64,000 nucleotides of DNA from Agromyces protaetiae. GTDB lineage: Bacteria > Actinomycetota > Actinomycetes > Actinomycetales > Microbacteriaceae. Position 1 is the first letter of the stretch; the number at the start of each line of letters is the position of its first letter. Made by a program: the position numbers and the translations under genes. The stretch is taken from positions 2,356,001-2,420,000 of the forward strand of contig NZ_CP035491.1 in assembly GCF_004135405.1 (NCBI RefSeq), in the 5' to 3' direction. The notes below the pieces were generated by a model. The model made no database searches. It saw only the letters and a list, made by a program, of their open reading frames with translations, and was not told where the DNA came from. Of the stretch, positions 36,364-50,615 are shown in pieces.

Positions 36364-37974
36364 TCAGTTCTGCGAAGCGACCTGCTCGGCCTGCGTGAGC
36401 ACGCCGCGGAGGCTCTCGAAGTACCCTGCGACGGCGTCGCGCTCGATGCGGATCTGCGCGAGTCGGTCTTCCGCGTCGGCGACGAGGGCACGGGTGCGCT
36501 CGTCGGCGTCGGCGATGAGCTTGCGCGCCTGCGAGTGCGCCTCGGCGACGCGCTCGCGCGCCTCTTCGTCGGCACGGTCGCGGATGGCGGCGATCTCGGC
36601 GCGGGCGGCCGTCTCGAGGCGCTCGAGCTCGGTGCGCGCGTCGGCCGTGCGGGAGACCGCTTCGGCGAGTTCGGCGTTGGCCTCGTCGAGGAAGCCCTGC
36701 GTCTCGGCGACGGCCTCCTGGTGACGGACGAGGAGCTCCTGCTCGGCCTCGTCGCGCTTGGTCGCGAGCTCGCCGTCGAGGTCGATGCGAGCCTGCTCGA
36801 TCTCGCGCTTGCTGCGGTTGACCTCGTGCGCCGTCTTCTTGCGCATGGCCGTGAGCTGGTTGTCGAGGTCGATGCGGGCCTGCTCGGCCTCGGCCTCGAA
36901 GTCGGCGCGGGCCTGCTCCTGCTCGAGGGCGAGGTCGGCGCGGAGCTGGTCGAGGTCGGCCTCGTGCTTGGCGCGGACGCGGTCGAGTTCGTTCTTCAGC
37001 TTGAGACGCGCGGTCTCGGACTCGCGCTCGAGGTCGACCTTGGTCTGCTCGCGGTCTTCGTCGAGCTTGGCGCGGACCGTGGCGAGCTCGCGCTCGAGGT
37101 CGGTGCGGGCCTGGGCGAGCTCGTGCTCGAGTTCGGTGCGGCGCTCGGTGATCTCGGCCTCGATCGAGGCGCGCGACTCCTGCGTCTCGCGGGCGAGGTC
37201 GATGCGGGCCTGCTCGGTCTCCTTCGCAAGGTCGATGCGGGCCTGCTCGGTCTCCTTCGCGAGCTCGGCACGCGCGAGGTCGAGCTCGGCGGCCACCTCG
37301 GCGCGGGTCTGCTCGGTCTCCTGTGCGAGGCCGGCGGCCGTCGCGCGGGCGGCACTCGCCGACTTGTTGGCGTCGGCGACGAGGTCGGCGGCCTTGCGCT
37401 CGGCTTCGGCGAGGAGCGCGGATGTCTCGCGTTTGGCCGTCGCTCGGAGCTCGGCGACCTCGGTCGCAGCGGCGCTGCGAATGGCCGCAGCGTCCTGGGC
37501 GGCGTCCTGTCGGAGCTGCTCGCTCGACTCGTGGGCGCGCGCGACCATGTCGTCGGCCTCGGAGCGGGCATTCTCGAGGATCCGGTTCGCCTGGGCGCGC
37601 GACTCGCTGAGCGTGCGGTCGGCGAGTTCCTGCGCGTCGGACTTGAGGAGGTGCACCTCGTCTTCGGCGGCGCGGCGGAGCTTCTCGGCGTCGATGTCGG
37701 CCTGCGCGATGAGACGCGTCGACTGCTCTTCGGCGACGCGGAGCGTGTTCTCGAGCTTCGTGCCGAGGCCCGAGAAGGTCGGGCTGCCGACCTCCTCGAG
37801 CTCGGCCGAGAGCTCTTCGATGCGGGCGCCGAGGCGCTTGTTCTCTTTGTTGACGTCGGCGATCTGGGTGTTCGCGGTGATGACGTCGCGGCGGAGGCCG
37901 TTGATGGCCTTGTCCACTTCGTCTTTGTCGTATCCGCGGAACACCTGGGTGAACTCGGTCTCTTCGACGGCCAT
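36364..37974 (-). CDS. DivIVA-like long coiled-coil protein
   Basis: 536 residues. A short DivIVA-like N-terminus (FTQVFRGYDKDEVDKAINGL) is followed by nearly 480 residues of continuous coiled coil. Part of the coil has 11-residue repeats of the form LAKETEQARID, encoded by a tandem 33-base DNA repeat (37196-37260). The architecture recalls the Streptomyces polarity proteins Scy and FilP and suggests a cytoskeletal role at cell poles. ATG at 37974 with GGAGG just upstream. A TACAAT -10 lies on the minus strand at 38040-38045. Confidence 0.82.
   Translation of the reverse strand: MAVEETEFTQVFRGYDKDEVDKAINGLRRDVITANTQIADVNKENKRLGARIEELSAELEEVGSPTFSGLGTKLENTLRVAEEQSTRLIAQADIDAEKLRRAAEDEVHLLKSDAQELADRTLSESRAQANRILENARSEADDMVARAHESSEQLRQDAAQDAAAIRSAAATEVAELRATAKRETSALLAEAERKAADLVADANKSASAARATAAGLAQETEQTRAEVAAELDLARAELAKETEQARIDLAKETEQARIDLARETQESRASIEAEITERRTELEHELAQARTDLERELATVRAKLDEDREQTKVDLERESETARLKLKNELDRVRAKHEADLDQLRADLALEQEQARADFEAEAEQARIDLDNQLTAMRKKTAHEVNRSKREIEQARIDLDGELATKRDEAEQELLVRHQEAVAETQGFLDEANAELAEAVSRTADARTELERLETAARAEIAAIRDRADEEARERVAEAHSQARKLIADADERTRALVADAEDRLAQIRIERDAVAGYFESLRGVLTQAEQVASQN
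37196..37260 (-). repeat. Tandem 33-base repeat in the coiled-coil gene
   Basis: Two adjacent copies (37196-37228 and 37229-37260) are identical over 32 bases and encode the 11-residue unit with EQARID. Identity at the DNA level implies recent duplication. Confidence 0.85.
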
Positions 37975-38227
37975 GCTTCCTCCGGTTGGGGGTCCGCGCC
38001 TCGGATGGGGGGAGGGTGGGCGCGGCAAACTCGCCTCTGATTGTACGGCGCGGATGTATCGGCCCGCCGACCGGTTTTCGAAGCGGTGGCACCTCTCCGT
38101 GACGCCGCGAGCCGCGATCGCGCGCGGGCGAACTACGGTTCAGCGGACATTCGGTTCGCTTTCAGACGGATGCCGATAGTGTGGGTTGTCTTTGTCGATG
38201 CCGCGATGGCGGCACTGGAGGTTGTTC

Positions 38228-40126
38228 GTGCGCTTCGTCTTCGCCATCGTGGCGTTCATCGCCGCGGCTGTGATGATCGGGCTCGGCATCGCGCAACGCA
38301 CGGTCTTCCTCGAGTCGGATCGCGTCTCGCTCGACATCGCGGTCGACTCCTCGGACGCCGACTACCTCGTGATCTCGCCGGAGGCCCTCGCGGCCTACCC
38401 CGGCAAGCAGGCGATCACGGTCGCGGGCAAGGGGTCGACCTACCTCGCGTACGGGCGCACGGGAGACGTGCTCGGCTGGGTCGGCGACGACACGTTCATC
38501 TCGGTCGGATTCGACGCCGAGACGGGCGAACTCACGAGCACCGTCGTCGACCCGACCGAGGCGGACGACGACACCGCCGCCGATGACACCGCCGCCGACG
38601 ACGTGACGACGACAGAGCCGGCGCCGACCACCCCGCCCGCCGACGCCGCGACCGAGGCCGACGCCGACGCCGAGCCCGTCATCGTGTCGCCCGCCGGATC
38701 CGACCTCTGGCTCGACGAGCTGAGCGAGGAGCAGAGCCGGCTCACGATGACGATCGACGTCCCGAGCGAGGTGTCGGTCCTCGTGGCATCCGGCTCCCAA
38801 GATCCCGTGCCCGACCGCATCGGCATCGCCTGGCCGCTCGACAACTCCACTCCCTGGGTCGGGCCGCTCCTCACGGGCGGAACGGTCGTCTTCCTCGTCG
38901 GGGTGTGGCTCGTGATCTCGGGAATCCTGCATCACCGGCGTTCGCGCGGCCCCCGCCGCAATCTGCCGAAGGGCGGCTCCAAGATGAAGCCCCTGCTCTC
39001 GCCCAAGCCCGGCAAGGCGCAGCTCACGAGCGGACGCCGTTCGGCCGGTCGCCGCACCGCGGTCGCCGCCCTCGTGCTCGTGCCCGTCTTCGGTCTCACG
39101 GCGTGTGCGCCCGAGTACTGGCCGAGCCTCGAAGGAGCGCCCGCGACGGCGGAGCCGACGGCGACGCCGACGGCGACGCCCGGTGCTGAAGAAGCCGAAG
39201 AAGTCGAGCCGGTCGAGCCGGCCGTCACGGTGCCGCAGATGGAACGCATCATGGGCAAGATCGCGGCGACGACCGCGACGGCCGACGGCGCACTCGACCC
39301 TGTGGCGGCAGAGCAGCGGTTCGTCGGCCCCGCGCTCGACGCCCGGAAGGCGAACTACGTCATCCGTGCCGCGCTGCCCGATCAGCCGGGCCCCGTCGCC
39401 GTACCCGCCTCGACGCCCGACCAGGTGGTCCTCCCGCAGCAGACGAAGGCGGGGGTTTGGCCGCGGACGGTCCTCACGATCGCTGAGAGCGACGACCCCA
39501 CGATCGCGCCGTCGGCCCTCGTGCTCGTGCAAGAAACGCCGCGCGACAACTTCCGGATCCTCTACGCGTCGCAACTCGTTCCCGATGCCGACGTCCCCCA
39601 GCTCGCCCCGGCTTCGATCGGCGCGCCGAGCGTGACCGTCGACAGCAAGCTGCTCGTCATGCCCCCGTCGCAGGTCGGCGCGGCGTTCGCCGACATCCTC
39701 ATGACGGGGGAGGTGAGCACGTACGCATCGAGTTTCGATCTCGAAGGCATGGATCTCGACGACACGCTCAACGCCGCCGCTCGCAAGGCCGCAGTCGAAT
39801 CAGCCCAGCCGACGATAACCCTCGAGGTCTCGACCGTCGCTGGAGACGCGCCGATCGTGTCCCTCGGCACGAACGACGCGGGCGCCCTGGTGTCGACGAC
39901 GGTCACCCGCACCGAGATCAGTCGACCGAACGACGGCGGCCTGATCAGCTTCCCCGCGGGCCAGCCCGCGTCGGTGCTGTCGGGTTTCACAGCGCAGAGC
40001 GCGAAGGGCGTGCAGGCCACGCGCGAACTCCAGCTGCTCTTCTACGTGCCGAAGGTCGGCTCGGATGAACCCATCCGTCTCCTCGGATGGTCGGAGAACC
40101 TCGTCTCGGCTTCGGAGGCACCGTGA
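38228..40126 (+). CDS. Membrane protein with internal lipobox, unknown function
   Basis: 632 residues. N-terminal helix (VFAIVAFIAAAVMIGLGIA), an extracytoplasmic domain with an Asp-Ala-Thr-rich spacer, a second helix near 211-235 (after NSTPWVGP), a very basic cytoplasmic loop (RRSRGPRRN..GRRSAGRR), then a third hydrophobic stretch ending in a lipobox-like FGLTAC with Cys293, and a secreted-type domain of about 340 residues. It looks like a membrane protein fused to a lipoprotein. The GTG at 38228 was chosen because GGAGG lies six to eight bases upstream; the frame is open further 5'. Coupled to the next gene (GTGA). Confidence 0.75.
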   Translation: MRFVFAIVAFIAAAVMIGLGIAQRTVFLESDRVSLDIAVDSSDADYLVISPEALAAYPGKQAITVAGKGSTYLAYGRTGDVLGWVGDDTFISVGFDAETGELTSTVVDPTEADDDTAADDTAADDVTTTEPAPTTPPADAATEADADAEPVIVSPAGSDLWLDELSEEQSRLTMTIDVPSEVSVLVASGSQDPVPDRIGIAWPLDNSTPWVGPLLTGGTVVFLVGVWLVISGILHHRRSRGPRRNLPKGGSKMKPLLSPKPGKAQLTSGRRSAGRRTAVAALVLVPVFGLTACAPEYWPSLEGAPATAEPTATPTATPGAEEAEEVEPVEPAVTVPQMERIMGKIAATTATADGALDPVAAEQRFVGPALDARKANYVIRAALPDQPGPVAVPASTPDQVVLPQQTKAGVWPRTVLTIAESDDPTIAPSALVLVQETPRDNFRILYASQLVPDADVPQLAPASIGAPSVTVDSKLLVMPPSQVGAAFADILMTGEVSTYASSFDLEGMDLDDTLNAAARKAAVESAQPTITLEVSTVAGDAPIVSLGTNDAGALVSTTVTRTEISRPNDGGLISFPAGQPASVLSGFTAQSAKGVQATRELQLLFYVPKVGSDEPIRLLGWSENLVSASEAP

Positions 40127-41064
40127 GCAACCCCATCGAACCCAACGGCGCGCAGCTTCGCGGCGCCGTCGACCTCTCATCGCTCGCGAATCGCGCGCAG
40201 ACTCCTCCGCCCGGCGCGGTCGCCGGTGCGGCGAACGATCCGCTCGTCGTGCAGACGGATGACGCGGGGTTCGCCCCCGTCCTCGAACTCTCCCGCACCG
40301 TGCCCGTCGTCGTCGCCCTGTGGGCGTCGTGGAGCGACCAGTCGAAGGCGCTCGTCGACTCGCTCGCGGGCCTCGTCCGCGCCCGTGCCGGTGCGCTCGT
40401 CCTCGCAGCGGTCGAGGCCGACCGCGCTCCGCAGCTCGTCCAGGCGCTCCAGGTGCAGTCGGTGCCGACGGTCGTCGCGCTCGTGGCAGGTCAGCCGGTG
40501 CCGCTCTTCCAGGGCGTGCAGCCCGACGACGTCATCGACCAGGTCTTCGACCAGTTGCTGACGCTCGCCGCCGAGAACGGCGTGACGGGGCGGATCGACG
40601 AAACGGGCGACGGCACGGGCGCAGAGCCTGCCGAGCCCGTCGAAGAGCCGTTGCCGCCGCTCCACCAGGAAGCGTTCGACGCGATCTCGCGAGGCGACTT
40701 CGAGGCCGCCTCGGCCGCCTACAAGACGGCGATCGCGCAAGATCCGCGCGATACCCTCGCGGTCGCGGGGCTTGCACAGGCCAATCTGCTCGGCCGACTC
40801 AAGGGCAAGACGCTCGACGCGATCCGGAACGCCGCCGCACAGGCCCCCGACGACCTCGACGCGCAACTCGACGTCGCCGACCTCGACCTGTCGGGCGGAC
40901 ACGTCGACGACGCGTTCGACCGGCTCCTCAGCCTCTTCCCGACCCTCGACGCCGACGGCAAGGGCCGCGTGCGCGAGCGCATCCTCGAATTGTTCGAGGT
41001 CGTCGGCACCGACGATCCGCGAGTCGCCGCCGCGCGGCGACGACTCGCGAACCTGCTGTACTAG
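40123..41064 (+). CDS. Thioredoxin-TPR protein (YbbN/CnoX-like)
   Basis: 313 residues. A thioredoxin-fold domain (VPVVVALWASWSDQSKALVDSL, VQSVPTVVALVAGQPV) is followed by TPR-like helices (FEAASAAYKTAIAQDPRD). The redox-active CxxC is replaced by SDQS, so it cannot act as a disulfide reductase; CnoX-type proteins act as holdases that cooperate with chaperones. GTG start with GGAGG upstream, overlapping the previous stop. Converges with glgB. Confidence 0.87.
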   Translation: MSNPIEPNGAQLRGAVDLSSLANRAQTPPPGAVAGAANDPLVVQTDDAGFAPVLELSRTVPVVVALWASWSDQSKALVDSLAGLVRARAGALVLAAVEADRAPQLVQALQVQSVPTVVALVAGQPVPLFQGVQPDDVIDQVFDQLLTLAAENGVTGRIDETGDGTGAEPAEPVEEPLPPLHQEAFDAISRGDFEAASAAYKTAIAQDPRDTLAVAGLAQANLLGRLKGKTLDAIRNAAAQAPDDLDAQLDVADLDLSGGHVDDAFDRLLSLFPTLDADGKGRVRERILELFEVVGTDDPRVAAARRRLANLLY

Positions 41065-41071
41065 GGCTCGA

Positions 41072-43277
<2,206 letters not shown>

Positions 43278-43285
<8 letters not shown>

Positions 43286-45338
43286 TGGCTCCTCGTTTCC
43301 TGCTCGCACGCACCGGCTTCTCGGACTCGCGGACGACGCGCAGGACGTGCGCGGGCCGCGTGAACGCGTCGAGCCGGACGTAGTTCGACGTACTCCACTC
43401 CCAGCGTTCGCCGTCGACCAGGTCTTCGACGGTGAACGGTTCGCCGGGAGTCAGACCGAGCGCCTCGAGGTCGAGGTGCACGGTGGTCTCGCGCACGGAG
43501 TGCGGGTCGACGTTCGCGACGACGATGATCGTGTCGTCGGCGCCGGTGCCGGTGAACGCCTTCTCGAGGTGCTTGGAGTACGCGATGACGGAGTCGTCGT
43601 CGGTGTGGTGGACGTGCAGGTTGCGGAGCTGGCCGAGCGCAGGGTGGTCGCGTCGGATGCCGTTGAGGATGCCGAGGTAGAGCGCGAGGGAGCGGCCCTC
43701 GCGCTCGGCGGCGGCGAAGTCGCGCGGCTTGTACTCGTACTTCTCGTTGTCGATGGCCTCTTCGGCGCCGGGGCGCGCGACCGACTCGAAGAGCTCGAAG
43801 CCCGCATACACGCCCCAGGTCGGAGCCGCGGTCGCGGCGATCGTGGCTCGCACGGTGAACGCCGCAGGCCCGCCGAACTGGAGGTACTCGGTGAGGATGT
43901 CGGGGGTGTTCACGAAGAGGTTCGGACGCAGGTAGTCGGCCGTCTCGTCGGCGAGCGACGTGAGGAACTCCTCGAGCTCGCCCTTCGTGTTCCGCCACGT
44001 GAAGTACGTGTACGACTGCTGGAACCCTGCAGCCGCGAGTGATCGCAGCATCGCGGGGCGCGTGAAGGCCTCGGCGAGGAAGACCACGTCGGGCGCCTCG
44101 TCGTTGACCTCGCGGATGATCCTCTCCCAGAACGCGAGCGGCTTCGTGTGCGGGTTGTCGACGCGGAAGATGCGCACGCCCTGCTTCATCCAGTGCCGGA
44201 TGATGCGGAGCACTTCAGAGAAGATGCCCTCGGGGTCGTCGTCGAAGTTCACCGGATAGATGTCCTGATACTTCTTCGGCGGGTTCTCCGCGTAGCGGAT
44301 GGTGCCGTCGGGCAGGACCGTGAACCACTCGGGGTGGTCGATCACCCACGGGTGGTCGGGCGAGGCTTGGAGGGCGAGGTCGAGGGCGACCTCGAGACCG
44401 AGGGATGTCGCCCGCCGGACGAAGGCGCGGAAGTCGGCGAGGGTGCCGAGGTCGGGGTGGACGGCGTCGTGGCCGCCCGGCGTGCCGTCGGCGAGCGGGC
44501 CGCCGATCGCCCACGGCGAGCCGGGGTCGCTCGGGCCCGGGGCCAGCGTGTTGTTCGGGCCTTTGCGGTTCGTGACGCCGATCGGGTGGATCGGGGGGAG
44601 GTAGACGACGTCGAAGCCCATCGCGGCGACGCCGTCGAGCCGCTTCGCGGCCGTGCGGAACGTGCCCGACTTCCACGTGCCGTCCTTCTGGCGCTTCGCG
44701 CCCTCCGACCGCGGGAAGAACTCGTACCACGCGCCGACGCCGGCTCGCCGCCGCTCGACGAGGAGTTCGCGCTCGTCGGAGTCGGTCGTGAGCCGCGCGA
44801 GCGGGCGGGCGGCGAACTCGTCGAGCACGGCGTCGTCGACGAGCGCCCGACGGGCCTCGGGCGAGGCATCCGCGTCTCTCAGTCGTGCGGCGATCTCGGC
44901 GAGTCGCTTGCGAATCGGCGCCGGACGCGACTTCTCGGCGACCGCGCGGTCGAGCAGGAGCGCGCCGATCTCGTACATGAGCTCGACGTCGACGCCCGCG
45001 TCGATCTTCAGGGCCGCGTCATGCCGCCACGTCGCGATCTCGTCGCCGAAGCCCGTGATGCGGAACCGCCACAGCCCGACGACGTCGAGGCGCACGCGCG
45101 CCTCCCAGCGATCGGTGCCGGGAGCCAGGGGCCGCATGCGGTGCCGCGTCTCCTCGCCCGTGGGCGAGGTGAGCACGAGCATCGCGCCGACGGCGTCATG
45201 CCCTTCGCGGAACACGGTCGCGCGGAACGGCACGACCTCGCCCTCGAACGCCTTCGGACGCCACCGCGGCTCGGGGGCGGCGGGCGTGACATGCGTGACC
45301 GGGATGCGGAGAGGCAGAGACTCGTGGCTCACGCTCAC
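43278..45338 (-). CDS. glgE: Maltosyltransferase GlgE
   Basis: 686 residues. Transfers maltose from maltose-1-phosphate to glucan chains, the key step of the actinobacterial GlgE pathway. GH13_3 landmarks: [20 protein letters not shown], nucleophile Asp in [16 protein letters not shown], acid Glu in [11 protein letters not shown] and [18 protein letters not shown] start at 45338; a TACGGT (45340-45345) lies seven bases before an in-frame GTG at 45332, which may be the true leaderless start. Divergent from glgP across an operator-like palindrome. Confidence 0.95.
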
Positions 45339-45408
45339 GACCGTAGCGTGTCCGAGCCGCCTCCGAGACCCGCCGCCGACGTGCGGCGGCTCGGAACATC
45401 CTGTTCAC

Positions 45409-45423
45409 ACACGTGACACGTGT
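45409..45423. promoter_or_regulatory. 15-base palindrome between glgE and glgP
   Basis: ACACGTG-A-CACGTGT, perfect arms around one base, 6 bases upstream of the glgP -10 and within the shared 103-base divergent region. It therefore overlaps the glgP -35 zone. Probable operator; no regulator gene adjacent. Confidence 0.6.
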
Positions 45424-45429
45424 CGCACA

Positions 45430-45435
45430 TAGTGT
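45430..45435 (+). promoter_or_regulatory. -10 element of leaderless glgP
   Basis: TAGTGT, six bases, then the GTG at 45442. Confidence 0.5.
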
Positions 45436-45441
45436 TGCCCT

Positions 45442-48000
45442 GTGAAGCCGATTCGCAAGTTCACGGTCCGTGCGGTCGTCCCTGCGCCGCTTTCTGCACT
45501 CGAAGAGCTCGCCGGCAACCTGCGCTGGTCCTGGCACGAGCCGACTCGCCGCCTCTTCGAGCACATCGATCCCGAGACATGGGCGACGAGCGGCCGCGAC
45601 CCCGTCGCATTCCTCGGCGAGGTCGATCCCGCGAAGCTCGAGGAGTTCGCCGCCGACGAGCAGTACGTCGCATGGGCCGAACGCGAGCGCGCCGCGCTCC
45701 GCGAATACCTCACCGAACCGCGCTGGTACCAGTCGCTCGGCGACGATGCGCCGCGCGTCATCGCGTACTTCTCGCCCGAGTTCGGCATCACGGAAGCGCT
45801 CCCGCAGTACTCGGGCGGCCTCGGCATCCTCGCGGGCGACCACCTCAAGGCCGCGAGCGACCTCGGCGTGCCGATCGTCGCCGTCGGCCTCTTCTACAAG
45901 GCCGGCTACTTCTCGCAGTCGATCTCGCCCGACGGCTGGCAGCAGGAGCGCTACCCCGTCCAAGACCCCGACGGGCTGCCGCTCTCGCTCGTCCGCGGCC
46001 CAGACGGCTCCGCCGTCCAGATCACCCTCGGCCTGCCCGCGGGCGGTGCGCTCGCGGCGCGCGTCTGGCGCGCCCGCGTCGGCCGCGTCGACCTGCTGCT
46101 CCTCGACACCGACGTGCCCGCCAACTCCGACGACCTCCGCTCGGTGACCGACCGCCTCTACGGCGGCGGCGGCGAGCACCGGCTCCTGCAAGAACTGCTC
46201 CTCGGCGTCGGCGGCGTGCGCGCACTCCGCGCATGGGCCGAGATCACCGGCACGAGCTTCCCGGGCGTCTTCCACATGAACGAGGGCCACGCCGGCTTCC
46301 TCGGACTCGAACGCATCTCGGCGTTCATCGGCGAAGGGCTCTCGTTCGTCGAAGCGCTCCAGGTCGTCCGCGCCTCGACGGTGTTCACGACGCACACGCC
46401 CGTGCCCGCCGGCATCGACCGCTTCGACCGCGCGCTCGTCGAGCGGTACCTCACCGAGACGCTCCTGCCCGCCATCAAACCCGCCGACGCGCTCGCCCTC
46501 GGCGTCGAACCCGGCGCCGACCCCGCCACGAGCGCGTTCAATATGGCCGTCATGGGACTCCGCCTCGCGCAGCACGCCAACGGCGTCTCGAAGCTCCACG
46601 GCGACGTCAGCCGGCGCATGTTCGGATCGCTCTGGCCCGGATTCGACGCCGACGAAGTGCCGATCACCTCGGTCACGAACGGCGTCCACGCGCCCACCTG
46701 GACCGACCCGGCGGTCCTCGCGCTCGCCGAGGAGACCCTCGGCACGGCCGACCCCGAGCACGCCGACTGGCTGAGCCCCGCCCTCGAGAACGCGTCGCTG
46801 TGGGCCGTCAAGCGGCGCATGCGCGTGCAACTCGTCGAAGACGCGCGGCGCCGGCTCGAAGCATCCTGGACGTCCCAGCACTCGGGGGCCGCGGCGCCCG
46901 AGTGGCTCGGCCGGGTGCTCGACCCCGACGCCCTCACGATCGGATTCGCGCGCCGCGTGCCGACCTACAAGCGCCTGACGCTCATGCTGCAGGACCCCGA
47001 GCGGCTGAAGGCCATCCTCACCGACCCCGAGCGGCCCGTGCAGTTCGTCATCGCGGGCAAGTCGCACCCCGCCGACGACGAGGGCAAGCGGCTGATCCAA
47101 CGGCTCGTGCAGTTCGCCCAGCAGCCCGAGCTGCGCGAGCGGATCGTGTTCCTGCCCGACTACGACATGGGCATGGCCGCGACGCTCTACCCGGGCTGCG
47201 ACGTGTGGCTCAACAACCCGCTGCGCCCGCTCGAGGCGTGCGGCACGTCGGGCATGAAGGCCGCGCTCAACGGCGCGCTCAACCTGTCGATCCTCGACGG
47301 CTGGTGGGCCGAGTTCGCCGAGGAGGATTACGGCTGGGTCATCCCGTCGGCCGACCGGGCCGGGGACGCCGCCGAGCGCGACGCGCTCGAAGCGGCCGCG
47401 CTGTACGACCTCATCGAGCACCGGATCATGCCGAAGTTCTTCGATCGCGACAGCGACGACGTGCCCGCCGACTGGGTCGGCATGCTCCGCTCAACCCTCG
47501 CGAACCTCGCCCCCGAGCTCGGCGCCGACCGCATGGTGCGCGAGTACGTCGACCGCCTCTACCGCCACGCGTGGCGGCACACCGTCGAGGTGACGGCCGA
47601 CCTCGCGCGCGGAGCGCGGGAGCTCGCCGCGTTCACCGCCCGCGTCCGCGCGGCGTGGCCCGGGGTGTCGGTCGTGCACGTCGAGTCGGGTGGCATCGAC
47701 ACGCCCCACGTGGGCGACGAACTGCGCTTGCGCGCCCTCGTCGAACTCGGCTCGCTCTCGCCCGACGATGTGCAGGTCGAGGTCGTCTCGGGGCGGTCGA
47801 CCGCCGACGAGGTCATCGTCGACCCCCAGCGCGAAGCGCTCGAACTCGTCAACGCGAAGGATGCCACGGGGCCGCGCGCGTACGAGGGCGCCGTGACGCT
47901 CGACCGCGCCGGGGGCTTCGGCTACACCGTGCGCGTCGTGCCGAAGCATCCGCTGCTCCAGAGCGCGGCCGAGCTCGGGCTCGTGACGGTCGCGCAGTAG
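45442..48000 (+). CDS. glgP: Alpha-glucan (glycogen/maltodextrin) phosphorylase
   Basis: 852 residues, the shorter bacterial/archaeal GT35 type. Releases glucose-1-phosphate from glycogen. Landmarks: ALPQYSGGLGILAGDHLKAA, HMNEGHAGFLGLERI, GFARRVPTYKRLTL and the PLP region with NPLRPLEACGTSGMKAALNG. The C-terminal 90 residues form a beta-rich extension (VEVVSGRSTADEVIVD). GTG start supported by a leaderless -10. Confidence 0.95.
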   Translation: MKPIRKFTVRAVVPAPLSALEELAGNLRWSWHEPTRRLFEHIDPETWATSGRDPVAFLGEVDPAKLEEFAADEQYVAWAERERAALREYLTEPRWYQSLGDDAPRVIAYFSPEFGITEALPQYSGGLGILAGDHLKAASDLGVPIVAVGLFYKAGYFSQSISPDGWQQERYPVQDPDGLPLSLVRGPDGSAVQITLGLPAGGALAARVWRARVGRVDLLLLDTDVPANSDDLRSVTDRLYGGGGEHRLLQELLLGVGGVRALRAWAEITGTSFPGVFHMNEGHAGFLGLERISAFIGEGLSFVEALQVVRASTVFTTHTPVPAGIDRFDRALVERYLTETLLPAIKPADALALGVEPGADPATSAFNMAVMGLRLAQHANGVSKLHGDVSRRMFGSLWPGFDADEVPITSVTNGVHAPTWTDPAVLALAEETLGTADPEHADWLSPALENASLWAVKRRMRVQLVEDARRRLEASWTSQHSGAAAPEWLGRVLDPDALTIGFARRVPTYKRLTLMLQDPERLKAILTDPERPVQFVIAGKSHPADDEGKRLIQRLVQFAQQPELRERIVFLPDYDMGMAATLYPGCDVWLNNPLRPLEACGTSGMKAALNGALNLSILDGWWAEFAEEDYGWVIPSADRAGDAAERDALEAAALYDLIEHRIMPKFFDRDSDDVPADWVGMLRSTLANLAPELGADRMVREYVDRLYRHAWRHTVEVTADLARGARELAAFTARVRAAWPGVSVVHVESGGIDTPHVGDELRLRALVELGSLSPDDVQVEVVSGRSTADEVIVDPQREALELVNAKDATGPRAYEGAVTLDRAGGFGYTVRVVPKHPLLQSAAELGLVTVAQ

Positions 48001-48003
48001 CGG

Positions 48004-48024
48004 GGGAGCCCGGTCGGCGCTCCC
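48004..48024. terminator. Hairpin between converging glgP and ybaK
   Basis: GGGAGC pairs with GCTCCC within the 33-base convergent gap; adjoining GC bases may extend the stem. No T-run. Confidence 0.45.
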
Positions 48025-48033
48025 GCGCGGGAC

Positions 48034-48530
48034 TCAGCGCACGCGAGCGATCGCCGCGTACCGGCCGCCCGTCACGGCGAGGAGGTCGTCGGGCGCGAGC
48101 TCGAGGTCGAGTCCGCGGCGCCCGCCCGACACGAGGATCGTCTCGTGGAGGATCGCCGACTCGTCGAGGACGGTCGGCGAGGGCGTCTTCTGCCCGATGG
48201 GACTGATGCCGCCGACGACGTAGCCGGTCTTGCGCTCCGCGACGGCGGGGTCTGCCATCTCGGCGCGCTTGCCGCCGACGGCGGTCGCGAGCGCCTTCAG
48301 GTCGAGGTGCATCGCGACCGGCACGATGCCGACGGCGAGCACGCCGTCCACCGTCGCGAGGAGCGTCTTGAACACGCGCTCGGGGTCGGCGCCGAGCTTC
48401 TCGGCCGCTTCGAGCCCGAACGCCGCGGCGCGCGGGTCGTGGTCGTAGGCGCGCACGGTGAAGGGGATGCCCGCGGCGGCGAGGGCCACGGTGGCCGGCG
48501 TGCCGGCCGAGACATCCGTCTTCTTGGCCA

Positions 48531-48531
<1 letters not shown>
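48034..48531 (-). CDS. ybaK: YbaK/Cys-tRNA(Pro) deacylase
   Basis: 165 residues. Hydrolyses Cys-tRNA(Pro) made in error by prolyl-tRNA synthetase. Landmarks: FTVRAYDHDPRA, VFKTLLATVDG, the catalytic-lysine strand as KALATAVGGKRAEMADP, and GYVVGGISPIGQKT. The ATG at 48531 shares its A with the glgX stop codon, so the gene is coupled to a glycogen enzyme with no obvious functional link. Confidence 0.93.
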
Positions 48532-50609
<2,078 letters not shown>

Positions 50610-50615
50610 GCGATC

